DNA of 64,000 nucleotides from Sphingobacterium sp. (GCA_031286695.1 JAITTY010000006.1:1178001-1242000); one strand, 5' to 3'; shown: positions 53,696-63,415, numbered from the stretch's first letter. A program made the numbers and translations. Notes: generated from the sequence alone by a model not told the origin.

Positions 53696-54754
53696 TTAGT
53701 ATGGAATTATTCTTTTTTCACGCATTTCGTCAAAAAGCTGATAGAACATTTGTTCGGTATCCATAAATTCATGAAATCCGAGGCGTCGGGCTTTTGTACC
53801 ATCGGCAAAAAAATCATAATCCCAAGAAAAAACAAAATCGCCAAAAGACCAGGCCGAAACCTCCCGATAGCTATAGCTTAACTGATGCTCTTTTTGTAAT
53901 TTCTGCCATATAGGTTCTTTATCCGCCATCATAGTTGCAAGAGATAGCGGGATTGGATCGGCAGTTTCCATCTTGAAGTAAGAGGCCAATTTAGGCCAGA
54001 GTTCCTTCCACCGGAAGAGATCGCCATTGTTAATGTTAAAAGCTTGATTAGCAGCTTGCGGATTCGTGGCAGCCCATACCATAGCTTTCGCTAATAATGT
54101 GGCATCGGTCATTTCCATCAGTGTCTGAAAAGCACCAATTTTTCCTGGAAACCGAAGCGGAATACCGAGTTCTTTTGATATTGAAGCATATACAGCAATG
54201 AGCATTGCTAGATTCATCGGATTACTGGGAGCTGTTCCACCAACAACGGATGGACGTATTGCAGACCAGGTCCATTTTTTGCCTTTTTGTAGCTGTTCGA
54301 GGTATTGCTGTTGGCTGGTATTGAATTCCGGGGGCATATGGCCAGCATCCGATTCTTTGGCAGGTGTCTTAAAAGGACCTAAATGTGCACCATATACTTT
54401 ATACCCCTGCATTAGGCTAATATGTTGAATATTGGGTGCAATTGGTTCAACTGCGGCCAAAACATGGCTTAACATTTTCATGTTAGGCTCAACCAACTCT
54501 GCCCAAGTAGCTCTATCTTGGTAAGCAACGTAGTAAATGTGAGTGATCGCATTCAAGTTACCTAGTTTTTTCAGACAGTCCGCTAAATCCAATAAATCTA
54601 CGGCTATAAAACGGACCTTTTGCCGGTCAACATTTGCTCGTCGCGATACACCTATGATTTCCCATTCCTCCAATTTTTCGAGGTATTCGATCAGATTGTT
54701 GCCAATGACGCCATTGGCGCCAACGACTAAAGCTGTGTTTTTTTTAGTTTTCAT
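53696..54754 (-). CDS. PRISE-type short-chain reductase (progesterone 5beta-reductase/iridoid synthase-like)
   Basis: 352 residues. NADPH-binding ALVVGANGVIGNNLIEYL and GVSRRAN at the N-terminus; HISLMQGYKVYGAHLG holds the atypical active site with Lys/Tyr-type residues of the PRISE family (motif Q/G-x-K-x-Y-G), followed by the KTPAKESD and AIRPSVVGGTAPSNPMN segments. These reduce enones using NAD(P)H; the physiological substrate is unknown. Divergent from an AraC gene whose start is about 84 nt away, which probably controls it. Confidence 0.87.
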   Translation of the reverse strand: MKTKKNTALVVGANGVIGNNLIEYLEKLEEWEIIGVSRRANVDRQKVRFIAVDLLDLADCLKKLGNLNAITHIYYVAYQDRATWAELVEPNMKMLSHVLAAVEPIAPNIQHISLMQGYKVYGAHLGPFKTPAKESDAGHMPPEFNTSQQQYLEQLQKGKKWTWSAIRPSVVGGTAPSNPMNLAMLIAVYASISKELGIPLRFPGKIGAFQTLMEMTDATLLAKAMVWAATNPQAANQAFNINNGDLFRWKELWPKLASYFKMETADPIPLSLATMMADKEPIWQKLQKEHQLSYSYREVSAWSFGDFVFSWDYDFFADGTKARRLGFHEFMDTEQMFYQLFDEMREKRIIPY

Positions 54755-54838
54755 TTTTTTCTATTCTGAAGAACAAAATTAGCTGAAAGTCTAGCGGGTA
54801 TTAGGTAAAAGTCTAATATAATTATGTATATTTCTAAT

Positions 54839-55627
54839 ATGAAACGCTATCGTCAATTTGAGCCTGTACTTATTTCATCATTTAAGATGCTTGAATGGAA
54901 GCATCCGGAACATAATCATAACCATTACGAGTTTATTTTTATCAGGGAAGGCTTAGGACGACATATCATTAACGGACATCCATATCCTTACGAGGGCGGG
55001 ATGATCTTCCTCCTCGGTCCCGACGATGAGCATTATTTTGAAATTGAACAACACACACATTTTGTTTATCTTAAATTTACTGACGCTTACCTTGCTTGCA
55101 ACCCCGCAGGGTCTCTAGCTGCGATACAACATCTGGAATATCTAATAAAGAGTAGAGAAACTCATCAGACAGGATTTCAATTAGTTGGGGAAGATAAGTC
55201 GTCGGTTGAGCTGATCTTTGATCTACTTGTGCTATGGAGAAAAGATCAGACCGGAAATCAGGAACTTATTTGGCTGCAATTATTCAGTATTGTACATATT
55301 TTGCAACGGAATATGCCTGAATTGCGCAGTAGTAATTTTAGGAGCCGTGATCTGCAAGCCATGTTCTGTTATATCCATAAGAATATTTACGATCCTAATC
55401 GTCTGCGGTCAAATGTGATGGCACAGCATTTTAATATCGCTAACGATTATCTGGGTATTTACTTTAAACGTCAGGCAGGAATTACCCTGCGGAACTATAT
55501 TCAACACTATCGCAGTACATTGATAGGTCAAAGAATAACAGCAGGAAGAGCGACTTTAAAGGAGATTGCTGTGGAATTTGGGCTGACCGATGTAAGTCAT
55601 CTGACGAAAATTATACATAAAGCTTAA
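54839..55627 (+). CDS. AraC family transcriptional regulator
   Basis: About 262 residues starting MKRYRQFEPV (an ATG five codons upstream is possible). N-terminal cupin-like sensor with HNHNHYEFIFIREGLGRH; C-terminal HTH with DLQAMFCYIHKNIYD, AQHFNIANDYLGIYFKRQ, and LKEIAVEFGLTDVSHLTKI. Faces the PRISE gene across an ~84-nt shared promoter region and probably regulates it. Confidence 0.9.
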   Translation: MKRYRQFEPVLISSFKMLEWKHPEHNHNHYEFIFIREGLGRHIINGHPYPYEGGMIFLLGPDDEHYFEIEQHTHFVYLKFTDAYLACNPAGSLAAIQHLEYLIKSRETHQTGFQLVGEDKSSVELIFDLLVLWRKDQTGNQELIWLQLFSIVHILQRNMPELRSSNFRSRDLQAMFCYIHKNIYDPNRLRSNVMAQHFNIANDYLGIYFKRQAGITLRNYIQHYRSTLIGQRITAGRATLKEIAVEFGLTDVSHLTKIIHKA

Positions 55628-55770
55628 TCTATTTCCCTATAAAAATGCTCAAGTCGAAACAGATCTAATCCATGGAAAGTTTAGGTAAAACGGTTTTGAA
55701 TACAATGGTTCGAAGGAGACTAATGCGATTTTGGGGGAGTAATATGCTTTGTAAAGTTTTTTAGAAAACA

Positions 55771-56340
55771 ATGATGTTATATAAAAATATTGCGCACGAG
55801 ATTATCAGGATGAGTCAGGATGATGACTCGATACGAGAGAAGTTATTGCGGACGGGAGAGCTCCATGGCGGCTATCATCCGGAGATGGAAGCAATTCATC
55901 GGCAGAATGCAAAAAGACTACGTGAAATAATTGCCGAAATAGGTTATCCAACGATTTCAAAAGTGGGCAAGGTCGCTAGTAATTCAGCATGGTTGATTGT
56001 GCAGCATGCGATCGGGGAGCCCGATTTTATGGAGGATTGTTATGAGTTGCTTCTTGATAATATCGCAGACATCAACTTGGCAAATCTTGCTTATTTGCAC
56101 GATAGAATTCAGTTTTTCAGGAGCAAACCGCAACGTTATGGGACACAGTTAACCCGTTGCGGGAAAATTTATCCCGTGGAGGATACAAGTGCATTGAATG
56201 CATTGAGAAAGTGTATGGACCTTCCACCGTTTAACCACATAGAAATAGGTGAAATTGAACATGTGGAGCAAATTCCATTACTAGATAAGGAAAATAGCAC
56301 ATATAACGATTGGCGAAAAAAAGTTGGCTGGATAAGTTGA
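55771..56340 (+). CDS. DUF6624 family protein
   Basis: 189 residues. DUF6624 features: IHRQNAKRLREIIAEIGYPTI, VASNSAWLIVQHAIGEPDF, LAYLHDRIQFF and QRYGTQLTR. Cytoplasmic, no membrane segment. Function unknown. Followed 32 nt later by a TetR gene on the same strand. Confidence 0.85.
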   Translation: MMLYKNIAHEIIRMSQDDDSIREKLLRTGELHGGYHPEMEAIHRQNAKRLREIIAEIGYPTISKVGKVASNSAWLIVQHAIGEPDFMEDCYELLLDNIADINLANLAYLHDRIQFFRSKPQRYGTQLTRCGKIYPVEDTSALNALRKCMDLPPFNHIEIGEIEHVEQIPLLDKENSTYNDWRKKVGWIS

Positions 56341-56372
56341 TTTTTCGACATTTTTTGTAGATTTGTCGAGTA

Positions 56373-56960
56373 ATGACAGGTCAACAGGAAAATATTAAAG
56401 AGGAGATTATCTTATCATCCATGAAAGTGTTTGAAACATATGGATTTGCAAGAGTTTCTATGCAAGATATTTCAAAAGCTTGTGGAAAGGGACGAAGTAC
56501 ACTTTACTATTATTTTACCAGTAAAATGGACGTCTTTGACGCGATTGCGGAGTACCTATGTCAACAAGTGTTTCAGGTCGCGAGCAGAACTTATAATAGG
56601 GACGCTTCTCTGGAGGATAATTTAGTTGGTTTTTTACAAGCCAAACTGCGCCAGATTAATTTAATTACCAAACGTTTTCATCTCGCATTTGAAGATATGA
56701 AATCTGATCCGGCTTTAATGGTTTCGAAGACACGTTACATGTTGGATGACGAGATTAAGTTGATTCGTGAAATGATTGAACTGGCCATTCAGAAAGAAGA
56801 AATCCAGACCTTGGAGGAAAAGGATGTTCTGTTCTTATCGGAGATGTTGGTGACAACATCGCGCTGCTTTGAGCAGGAAGTTTTACTTTTTGACCGTTTT
56901 CCGGATTTTGAAGCTAGACTTTCTTGGCTGACAAGTATATGTGTCAGGGGACTGCGCTAG
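56373..56960 (+). CDS. TetR family transcriptional regulator
   Basis: 195 residues. HTH at about 10-58 (EEIILSSMKVFETYGFARVS, MQDISKACGKGRSTLYYYFTSK). The C-terminal domain is typical. It lies 32 nt after the DUF6624 gene on the same strand, with no obvious target pump next to it. Operator and ligand unknown. Confidence 0.9.
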   Translation: MTGQQENIKEEIILSSMKVFETYGFARVSMQDISKACGKGRSTLYYYFTSKMDVFDAIAEYLCQQVFQVASRTYNRDASLEDNLVGFLQAKLRQINLITKRFHLAFEDMKSDPALMVSKTRYMLDDEIKLIREMIELAIQKEEIQTLEEKDVLFLSEMLVTTSRCFEQEVLLFDRFPDFEARLSWLTSICVRGLR

Positions 56961-57114
56961 TAATTCGACAGCGTAGCGAAGAAGAATTGTTTTGGACAGT
57001 AAGGGTATATATTTATTGTTCTTTTTTTTGAAAACGAATTCGACAAAAATACAAAATATGTCCATATTAATCAGTTATTTCTTTTTAATAGGGACACTAG
57101 ACAGGATATAAACT

Positions 57115-57408
57115 ATGGGGTTAAATGCGAAAGTAGGCAAGGCGATAGACAGTTTTGCATCGGAAAGATGTGTTTTGGTCATGGTGGAGACTGATGGAAC
57201 GATCCGCTCTGAAATAAACGGATTGCTGGATCCGGATATTGATTGTTATTTATTGCTACACCGTGATGTAGAGAAGTTAGATAGCCTAGCTCTCGCATTG
57301 GAAAACGAAAATAAAAAGGTTCGATTAGCCAGGGATTTTGAGGAGCTGAAGCAGATGCGTTTTTTGAGCCATCACCTACAACAAATTGCCGTTAAAATTT
57401 TGAAATAA
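57115..57408 (+). CDS. Small hypothetical protein A
   Basis: 97 residues, soluble, alpha/beta, with EINGLLDPDIDCYLLLHRDVEKLD and helical C-terminus. No family recognised. It is 7 nt before a second small gene on the same strand; the pair probably forms a bicistronic unit. Start ATG at 57115. Confidence 0.62.
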   Translation: MGLNAKVGKAIDSFASERCVLVMVETDGTIRSEINGLLDPDIDCYLLLHRDVEKLDSLALALENENKKVRLARDFEELKQMRFLSHHLQQIAVKILK

Positions 57409-57415
57409 TCTAATT

Positions 57416-57646
57416 ATGTATAAAGTTGTCTACTCTTTATCTCGTAAACTCAAGTGGAAAGCCAGCGAGATTTATCATTTTCTTTATCAGAGTTTCCCTG
57501 AGATAAAAAATATTGACCTATTGCTGGATGATCAGCAATTTTTACTTGTTCTTCGGATTAGCAGCCGGTTGGAATTTTCTATTTTGAATATATGTCAGAA
57601 ACAAGGATTGGCCATGCAATTTGTCCAGGTAGAAGATACGGATTAG
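57416..57646 (+). CDS. Small hypothetical protein B
   Basis: 76 residues, soluble. KWKASEIYHFLYQSFPEIKN and FLLVLRISSRLEFSILNICQ. Seven nt after protein A; likely co-translated. No family recognised. Confidence 0.58.
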   Translation: MYKVVYSLSRKLKWKASEIYHFLYQSFPEIKNIDLLLDDQQFLLVLRISSRLEFSILNICQKQGLAMQFVQVEDTD

Positions 57647-57896
57647 TTAGCCCGGTTTGAAAGAGTTAAACTATCGGATCTGCAGCTGTGTAATCCATTA
57701 CTTGATGAGCCGTAAAGCAATATCATTTTGAGCTCTGCAGCAAAATCATTCTGAAAGTTACTTTTTACTTTTGCTATCGTTCCTTCAAAACATTTTTTAC
57801 ATCCATTGGTTAATTTTATCGTGTGGCTGGAATATGTGTTGCATCATAGGAATTTTATGCATTTATTTAAAACAGAAAACAACAATTTTATCAAGT

Positions 57897-58952
57897 ATGA
57901 GTACATTTTCAATTAGAGCTTTTGGAACAAGCGCACCAACGGCTGATCTAAAACAGATGGATATTGAACGCCGTGAAGTGACGGATAAAGATGTCGAGAT
58001 TGATATCTTATTTTGTGGAGTTTGTCATTCGGATTTACATACAGCGCGAAATGAATGGGGCGGAACCGTTTATCCGAATGTACCCGGTCACGAAATTGTA
58101 GGGCGAATTACTAAAGTTGGATCAGCTGTAACTAAGTTTAAAGTAGGCGATTTAGCTGGCGTGGGATGTATGGTCGATAGTTGTCGCGAATGTGAGAGTT
58201 GTAAGGAAGGTTTGGAACAATATTGTGAAAATGGAAATATTCAAACCTATAATGGTCACGATAAGCACCTTAATAAACAGACATTTGGTGGTTATTCTGA
58301 ACGTGTTGTAGTAGATCAGGATTTTGTGCTTCACATTCCTGAAAATTTGGATCTCGCAGCGACAGCACCTTTATTATGTGCTGGAATTACCACTTATTCA
58401 CCTTTGAGGCATTGGAATGTCGGACCAGGAAAAAAAGTCGGTATAGTGGGTATCGGCGGCTTGGGACACATGGGAGTCAAAATAGCGAAAGCAATGGGAG
58501 CTCATGTGGTCGTAATTACAACGTCTGCTTCCAAAGTTGATGACGCCAAACGTTTAGGAGCTGACGAGGTGATCTTGTCAACTGATGCTGAACAAATGAA
58601 AGAGCATGCAGGCACATTACATTTCATTTTGGACTGCGTTTCGGCACAGCATGATATCAACGCTTATTTAAGTTTATTGAAACGAGACGGTTCTCTGACG
58701 CTTGTTGGTGCGCCTGAACACCCACTGCCTGTAGCTCCTTTCAGTTTGATTCCAACACGTAAGAGTTTTTCAGGATCTATGATCGGCGGGATTGCAGAAA
58801 CACAGGAGATGCTTGATTTTTGTGGTAAACACAATATTATCTCGGACATAGAGCTGATTAAAATGCAGGATATCAATCATGCCTATGATAGACTATTGAA
58901 AAGCGATGTGAAATACAGGTTTGTTATTGACATGGCGAGTTTGAAAAACTAA
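57897..58952 (+). CDS. Zinc-dependent NAD(P) alcohol dehydrogenase (YahK/cinnamyl type)
   Basis: 351 residues from ATG 57897 (MSTFSIRAFGTS); the longer open frame from 57771 adds an unrelated hydrophobic leader. Catalytic zinc ligands in FCGVCHSDLH and VPGHEIVGR, structural zinc cysteines in SCRECESCKEGLEQYC, nucleotide-binding GIVGIGGLGHMGVKIAKAMG. Length and motifs match the YahK/AdhA aldehyde reductases that use NADPH. Broad aldehyde reduction is likely. Followed by a perfect terminator. Confidence 0.94.
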   Translation: MSTFSIRAFGTSAPTADLKQMDIERREVTDKDVEIDILFCGVCHSDLHTARNEWGGTVYPNVPGHEIVGRITKVGSAVTKFKVGDLAGVGCMVDSCRECESCKEGLEQYCENGNIQTYNGHDKHLNKQTFGGYSERVVVDQDFVLHIPENLDLAATAPLLCAGITTYSPLRHWNVGPGKKVGIVGIGGLGHMGVKIAKAMGAHVVVITTSASKVDDAKRLGADEVILSTDAEQMKEHAGTLHFILDCVSAQHDINAYLSLLKRDGSLTLVGAPEHPLPVAPFSLIPTRKSFSGSMIGGIAETQEMLDFCGKHNIISDIELIKMQDINHAYDRLLKSDVKYRFVIDMASLKN

Positions 58953-58970
58953 CGTAATAAAATTCTTAAA

Positions 58971-59022
58971 CGCTGAACCATCAAAGGGAATTTCGAGTAC
59001 CTTTGATGGTTCAGCGTTTTTA
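58971..59022 (+). terminator. Strong intrinsic terminator of the alcohol dehydrogenase gene
   Basis: CGCTGAACCATCAAAGG pairs with CCTTTGATGGTTCAGCG (17-bp perfect stem, 12-nt loop), followed by TTTTTATA. Confidence 0.92.
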
Positions 59023-59110
59023 TATGCTTAATTTGCGATTAATTATTTTGTTAATCTTTTTGTCCTTTGAAGTTGTTAACTAGGGGGGAAGGCAAAAACT
59101 CGTCATTTTT

Positions 59111-60409
59111 ATGGAAAAAGATAAAATTAATATATTTTGGTTTCGAAGGGATCTACGCTTGGATGATAATGCCGGACTTGCGCGTGCGTTCGCTTCGGGG
59201 TATCCGGTATTACCCGTATTCATATTTGACGAAGATATTTTGAAGCTGCTGGAGGATAGGAAAGACAGACGTGTTCATTATATTCATCAAGCACTAACAG
59301 GTATCAATGCGACCTTAGAAAAAAGTGGTGCAACTTTGAATACTTTCTTTGGTAAACCTATCACTATTTACAGAGAGCTTGTTGAGAAATTTGACGTGCA
59401 GGGAATCTATTGTAATCGGGATTATGAACCGAAAGCAATTCATCGGGACAAAGAAATTTTTGATTTTTGCCAATCGATAGGAATTCCCTTCAAAGCTGTG
59501 AAAGATCAGGTTATTTTCGATAAAGGAGATATTTTAAAAAATGATGGAACGCCCTATACGGTTTATACGCCTTACGCAAAAAAATGGCGGGAGAAATTAC
59601 GTCCCGAGGACCATCTTTCCTATACATACACAACGGAATTTTTCTTTCAGCAAAACCATGAGCAGATTATTTCTTTGGAGAACTTAGGTTTTCTAGAGAC
59701 CGACCTTACTTTTGAAGAACCACAACTGAATGCTGCAATTATTGACCATTATGATACAACCCGTGATTATCCGGCATTAATGGGTACTACTAAATTGGGA
59801 ATTGCACTTCGTTTTGGAACAATCAGTGTACGTCAATGCGTTACTTTCGCTTTAAAGCACAATTTGACCTGGTTGTCTGAATTGATCTGGCGTGAATTTT
59901 TTATGCAGATACTCTATCACTATCCGCATGTTGTTACGGAGTCCTTTAGAAAGCAATACGATGCCATACAATGGCGCAACAATGAGGTAGAATTCCAGCA
60001 GTGGTGCAACGGAGAGACTGGATATCCTATGGTCGATGCGGGTATGCGCCAATTGAATAGTTCGGGTTATATGCACAATCGCGTACGAATGGTCGTAGCC
60101 AGTTTTCTTTGTAAGCACCTTTTGATCGACTGGAGATGGGGGGAGGCCTACTTTGCACAAAAACTAAATGATTATGACCTGTCAGCCAACAATGGTAACT
60201 GGCAATGGGCCGCCGGTAGTGGTTGTGACGCAGCCCCGTATTTTAGGGTTTTTAATCCGACGCTTCAGGCTGAGAAGTTCGATAAAAATCAGGAATATAT
60301 AAAAAAATGGGTTCCTGAATTAGACACTTCAGCCTATTGTGAGCCTATTGTCGACCATCAGATTGCCCGTGATCGTGCGATAAAGACCTACGCAAAGGCG
60401 TTGAAATAA
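59111..60409 (+). CDS. phrB: Class I CPD photolyase / cryptochrome family
   Basis: 432 residues. N-terminal photolyase alpha/beta domain (WFRRDLRLDDNAGLARAF; GIPFKAVKDQVIF) for the antenna, C-terminal FAD domain with ELIWREFFMQIL, GETGYPMVDAGMRQLNSSGY, HNRVRMVVASFLCKHLLIDW and DYDLSANNGNWQWAAGSGCD. These match light-driven repair of cyclobutane dimers. FAD-shielding Asn and Trp positions are kept. Upstream GGGGGGAAGG lies near the start. Monocistronic. Confidence 0.95.
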   Translation: MEKDKINIFWFRRDLRLDDNAGLARAFASGYPVLPVFIFDEDILKLLEDRKDRRVHYIHQALTGINATLEKSGATLNTFFGKPITIYRELVEKFDVQGIYCNRDYEPKAIHRDKEIFDFCQSIGIPFKAVKDQVIFDKGDILKNDGTPYTVYTPYAKKWREKLRPEDHLSYTYTTEFFFQQNHEQIISLENLGFLETDLTFEEPQLNAAIIDHYDTTRDYPALMGTTKLGIALRFGTISVRQCVTFALKHNLTWLSELIWREFFMQILYHYPHVVTESFRKQYDAIQWRNNEVEFQQWCNGETGYPMVDAGMRQLNSSGYMHNRVRMVVASFLCKHLLIDWRWGEAYFAQKLNDYDLSANNGNWQWAAGSGCDAAPYFRVFNPTLQAEKFDKNQEYIKKWVPELDTSAYCEPIVDHQIARDRAIKTYAKALK

Positions 60410-60413
60410 TGGT

Positions 60414-60474
60414 ATTGAATGTCTACTCCTTACGAGCGGTTTTAAGGACCAACAAGTAGGAGCGGACATTCAAT
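60414..60474. terminator. Hairpin between convergent photolyase and esterase genes
   Basis: ATTGAATGTC-TACTCCTTAC pairs imperfectly with GTAGGAGCGGACATTCAAT (16 of 19 positions, ~23-nt loop). No clear T-run; may act mainly as an mRNA end structure. Confidence 0.6.
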
Positions 60475-60483
60475 GTATCTAAT

Positions 60484-61269
60484 TTATTGATCTAAAAACT
60501 CGGCAACAAAGGCGTCAAATGCCTGTGGATTTTCGGCTTGAACCCAGTGGCCGGCATTAGGAATTGTTTTAAACACGGCATTTGGAAATTGTTCCCTGAT
60601 CTTAATTTTATCTTCAGGTAATATATATTTTGATTTCTCTCCAGGTAGAAATAATGTGGGACCGTTGAATATTCCTGATTTTACCCCGACAGTGATAAAC
60701 TCTGTATATTTATTTTTTAAAACATCCAGATTAAAGCGCCAGTCTAATTTCCGATCTTCTCTGATATATACATTTTTTAATAAAAATTGGATAACACCCG
60801 GATCACTCAAATAGTGTTCAATCTTTACTTGTACATCTTTCCTGTTTTCTAGTGTTGTAATATCTACAGCAGATAGCGCATTGAAGATATCCTCATGATG
60901 TGGAGGATAAGCTTTCGGGGCTATATCAGCGATGATCAGTTTTTCAATTTTTTCTGGATGATCAATAGCAAATTGCATCGCTACTTTTCCGCCCAAAGAA
61001 TGGCCCAATAGTAGTACTTTATCTGCTCCAATGGATGTTATATAGGCCAGCAGATCGTCTACCATAACTTCCACCGACATATCTCCACTATGGAAACTTC
61101 GTCCGTGATTACGAAGATCGAGTAAATGTACCTGTCTTTTCTCTCCGAAACTACGACCAAAGGATCCCCAGTTGTCTGCCATACCAAAAAGCCCATGCAG
61201 GACAATTAATGGCGTGCCACCGTTATCTGCGCCATATATTTTGCTGTGTTGTAATTCTTTCAATGTCAT
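60484..61269 (-). CDS. Alpha/beta hydrolase (YbfF-like esterase)
   Basis: 261 residues, cytoplasmic. Oxyanion region PLIVLHGLFGMADNWGSFGRSF, nucleophile Ser in LLGHSLGGKVAMQFA, His in PNAGHWVQAENP, and the YbfF-type region DLRNHGRSFHSGDM. Broad short-chain acyl or thioester hydrolysis is likely. Convergent with the photolyase gene. Confidence 0.93.
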   Translation of the reverse strand: MTLKELQHSKIYGADNGGTPLIVLHGLFGMADNWGSFGRSFGEKRQVHLLDLRNHGRSFHSGDMSVEVMVDDLLAYITSIGADKVLLLGHSLGGKVAMQFAIDHPEKIEKLIIADIAPKAYPPHHEDIFNALSAVDITTLENRKDVQVKIEHYLSDPGVIQFLLKNVYIREDRKLDWRFNLDVLKNKYTEFITVGVKSGIFNGPTLFLPGEKSKYILPEDKIKIREQFPNAVFKTIPNAGHWVQAENPQAFDAFVAEFLDQ

Positions 61270-61491
61270 GCTATTTATTATTGCAATTTATCACCTGTCT
61301 GTGACGTATATATCCAGCGAAGTTAGCTTTTGTTGGTGATTTTTTGATCGAAATTATGTAAAACATTTACATAACTTCCTACTTGATCCCATCTTATTGC
61401 TCTTATCAAAATGGTAGGATTTGGTGATTTATTGGTAGTTCTTCGCCGCGATATCCACTTATTTTTGTATTAAACTTAATTCATAAAATAG

Positions 61492-62046
61492 ATGAGTAAT
61501 AGCGCATTAATAGTCATTGATATTCAAAACGAGTATTTTGAAGATGGCGGAATGGAACTTGTGGATCCCTTAAAGGCAGGAAAGAATGCCAGAAGAGTGA
61601 TCGACCAATTTAGGCGAAGAAAATTTCCAGTGGTTCATATCCAACATATTTCTTCAGATCCCAAAGCAATGCCATTCTTTATTGATGGCACAAGAGCTGC
61701 CGAAATTCATGAAAGCGTGAGTCCAATGGCAAACGAGCTAGTAATACGTAAACATTTTCCCAACAGTTTTAGAGGGACAGAATTACTGGATTACCTTCGC
61801 AGCAATAAGGTCGAGGAACTTGTTGTCGTAGGCATGATGACCCATATGTGTATTGACGCCACGGTACGCGCCGCTGTCGATTTAGGCTTTCGATGTACTG
61901 TAATTAATGATGCCTGTGCAACGCGCGATCTTGAGATCAATGGCTCCGTAGTTGCTGCACTGGATGTTCAGCATGCCTTTCTTGCCGCTTTGGCGTTCTT
62001 TTATGCGCAGGTTCAGGACACCGATACGTACTTGGAACTCCATTGA
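61492..62046 (+). CDS. Isochorismatase-family hydrolase
   Basis: 184 residues. Catalytic triad of the cysteine-hydrolase family is visible: Asp in LIVIDIQNEYF, Lys in VIRKHFPNSF and Cys in VGMMTHMCIDAT. Substrates of such proteins are isochorismate, nicotinamide or related amides; which applies cannot be said. Cytoplasmic, single gene, ends with a hairpin at 62056. Confidence 0.93.
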   Translation: MSNSALIVIDIQNEYFEDGGMELVDPLKAGKNARRVIDQFRRRKFPVVHIQHISSDPKAMPFFIDGTRAAEIHESVSPMANELVIRKHFPNSFRGTELLDYLRSNKVEELVVVGMMTHMCIDATVRAAVDLGFRCTVINDACATRDLEINGSVVAALDVQHAFLAALAFFYAQVQDTDTYLELH

Positions 62047-62055
62047 TTTATAGGG

Positions 62056-62095
62056 AAATCGGGCCATGTGGATGCCTATTTGCATGGCCCGATTT
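62056..62095. terminator. Bidirectional terminator
   Basis: AAATCGGGCCATG pairs with CATGGCCCGATTT (13-bp perfect stem, 14-nt loop), followed by TCATAATG. Between the convergent isochorismatase and AraC genes. Confidence 0.8.
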
Positions 62096-62128
62096 TCATA
62101 ATGCCAACTTGTAGAGACAGTCCAACAT

Positions 62129-62980
62129 TTATTTGAATTCCTGAATAAATACACTAATGGTTTTTCCAGTTTGAGTTTTGAAAAACCGCATTAAATGATT
62201 GGGTTCTGAAAAGTTAAGGTCAAAAGCAATTTGATTAACGGAATGGTCAGAATGGATGAGAAGGTCCTGAATCTCGAATAGTAAACGCTGCCGAAGTAGG
62301 TGTGTCGCTGTGGTATTAAACTGTGCTTTAACGGCTTGATTTAACGTAATCCTACTTATTCCCATGAGTGTCGCATATTCGTTTACCCGTTGTTTCTCCC
62401 GAATGAACTGTTCCATAAGTTCTTTAAATTGATAGGCGAAATTATTTTCCGCTTTTTGGTTCGGCAACTTATTCAAGCGGGCATATTTTCGGTTTAAAGT
62501 CTGCAATAGGTAATAAAGTAAAGAACGAATAATATGGGCACTATCTGCTTGGGTTTCGATAAGTTCAAGTTTAATTTCGGCGAGAAGACCACAGAATTTT
62601 GACATATGTGTGTCATCTGCTATAATTTGGGGTTTATAACTAAGCTGGTAGAAATATAATAGTTTGTATGTGAATAGTTTATCCGAAAAGAAATCATTCA
62701 AAAAGTCTTCCTGAAAAATCAATGTTGTAAATTCAAGGTGTTCTGGATCCAGTTCCCAAGTATGTTTTTGAAAAGCCGAAATAAAGATGATTGAATTGTC
62801 GGACAAGGAGAGAATCTCTTGCCCCAATATCAATCTGCCTTTGGCTTTTTTGAAAAATAGAATTTCAAAAAAATCTTTATGGTAAGTATCTTGATGTGTA
62901 TAATCCGTTTCTTTTTCATTGAGGACATTCAACAAAAACTCAACACCGCATTCACCCTTATGGAATTTTATTGTTCTCAA
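62129..62980 (-). CDS. AraC family transcriptional regulator
   Basis: 283 residues. N-terminal cupin-like sensor (TYHKDFFEILFFKKAKGRLIL) and C-terminal HTH domain with VNEYATLMGISRITLNQAV, QLNFSE-like QIAFDLNFSEPNHLMRFF and KKTQTGKTISVFIQEFK-type end. Regulates unknown genes. Monocistronic; upstream a 570-nt gene-free stretch. Confidence 0.9.
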   Translation of the reverse strand: MRTIKFHKGECGVEFLLNVLNEKETDYTHQDTYHKDFFEILFFKKAKGRLILGQEILSLSDNSIIFISAFQKHTWELDPEHLEFTTLIFQEDFLNDFFSDKLFTYKLLYFYQLSYKPQIIADDTHMSKFCGLLAEIKLELIETQADSAHIIRSLLYYLLQTLNRKYARLNKLPNQKAENNFAYQFKELMEQFIREKQRVNEYATLMGISRITLNQAVKAQFNTTATHLLRQRLLFEIQDLLIHSDHSVNQIAFDLNFSEPNHLMRFFKTQTGKTISVFIQEFK

Positions 62981-63254
62981 GCTAGATTACTTTAATAGAC
63001 CAAAAATACTAAACTTTATAAGTTACACCAGCCTAAATACAAATATTATCGTAGTGTTTTATCCCTCATGTTTATTCAGGCAACTAAGCAAGGAGTAAGG
63101 GGGGGAGGCGAAGTGTTTGGATGGTAAAAAGGTCTTCTTTCTATTATTGGGTGTTTTTCAAAATAGTTATCAAAACAGTTAACGGAGAATAGATGAGTTG
63201 GGTGAAATGCTAAGAGAGAAGCTGAATTTTGAAAATGAGAATAAAATTTTTGGT

Positions 63255-63278
63255 AAAAGTGATTTTCATCACTTTTTT
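63255..63278 (+). terminator. Orphan plus-strand terminator-like hairpin
   Basis: AAAAGTGAT-TTTC-ATCACTTTTTT: a perfect 9-bp stem ending in a T-run, without an upstream plus-strand gene. Candidate end of an unannotated RNA. Confidence 0.6.
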
Positions 63279-63378
63279 GTTGGGAAGAATAAGCTACTTT
63301 TACTGCTGTAGCCATTTATCCAGTAAGATTAGTCTTTGGTATTGACAAAAATTATTTAGCCATAAAAATATATTATTT

Positions 63379-63415
63379 GGGGGTTTTCTCGTTATGAGAG
63401 GCCCCTTAATTTTTT
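63379..63415 (+). terminator. Second orphan plus-strand terminator-like hairpin
   Basis: GGGG-TTTTCTC pairs with GAGAGG-CCCC (one bulge, two G-U), then TTAATTTTTT. No plus-strand gene upstream. Confidence 0.5.

Noticed and set aside
57771..57896. N-terminal extension of the alcohol dehydrogenase
   Set aside because: The Cys- and Trp-rich leader is absent in the family; the start at 57897 gives the family length.
63076..63315. 79-codon minus-strand frame
   Set aside because: Its C-terminus is low complexity (Pro/Thr), it crosses a terminator-like hairpin and resembles nothing known.
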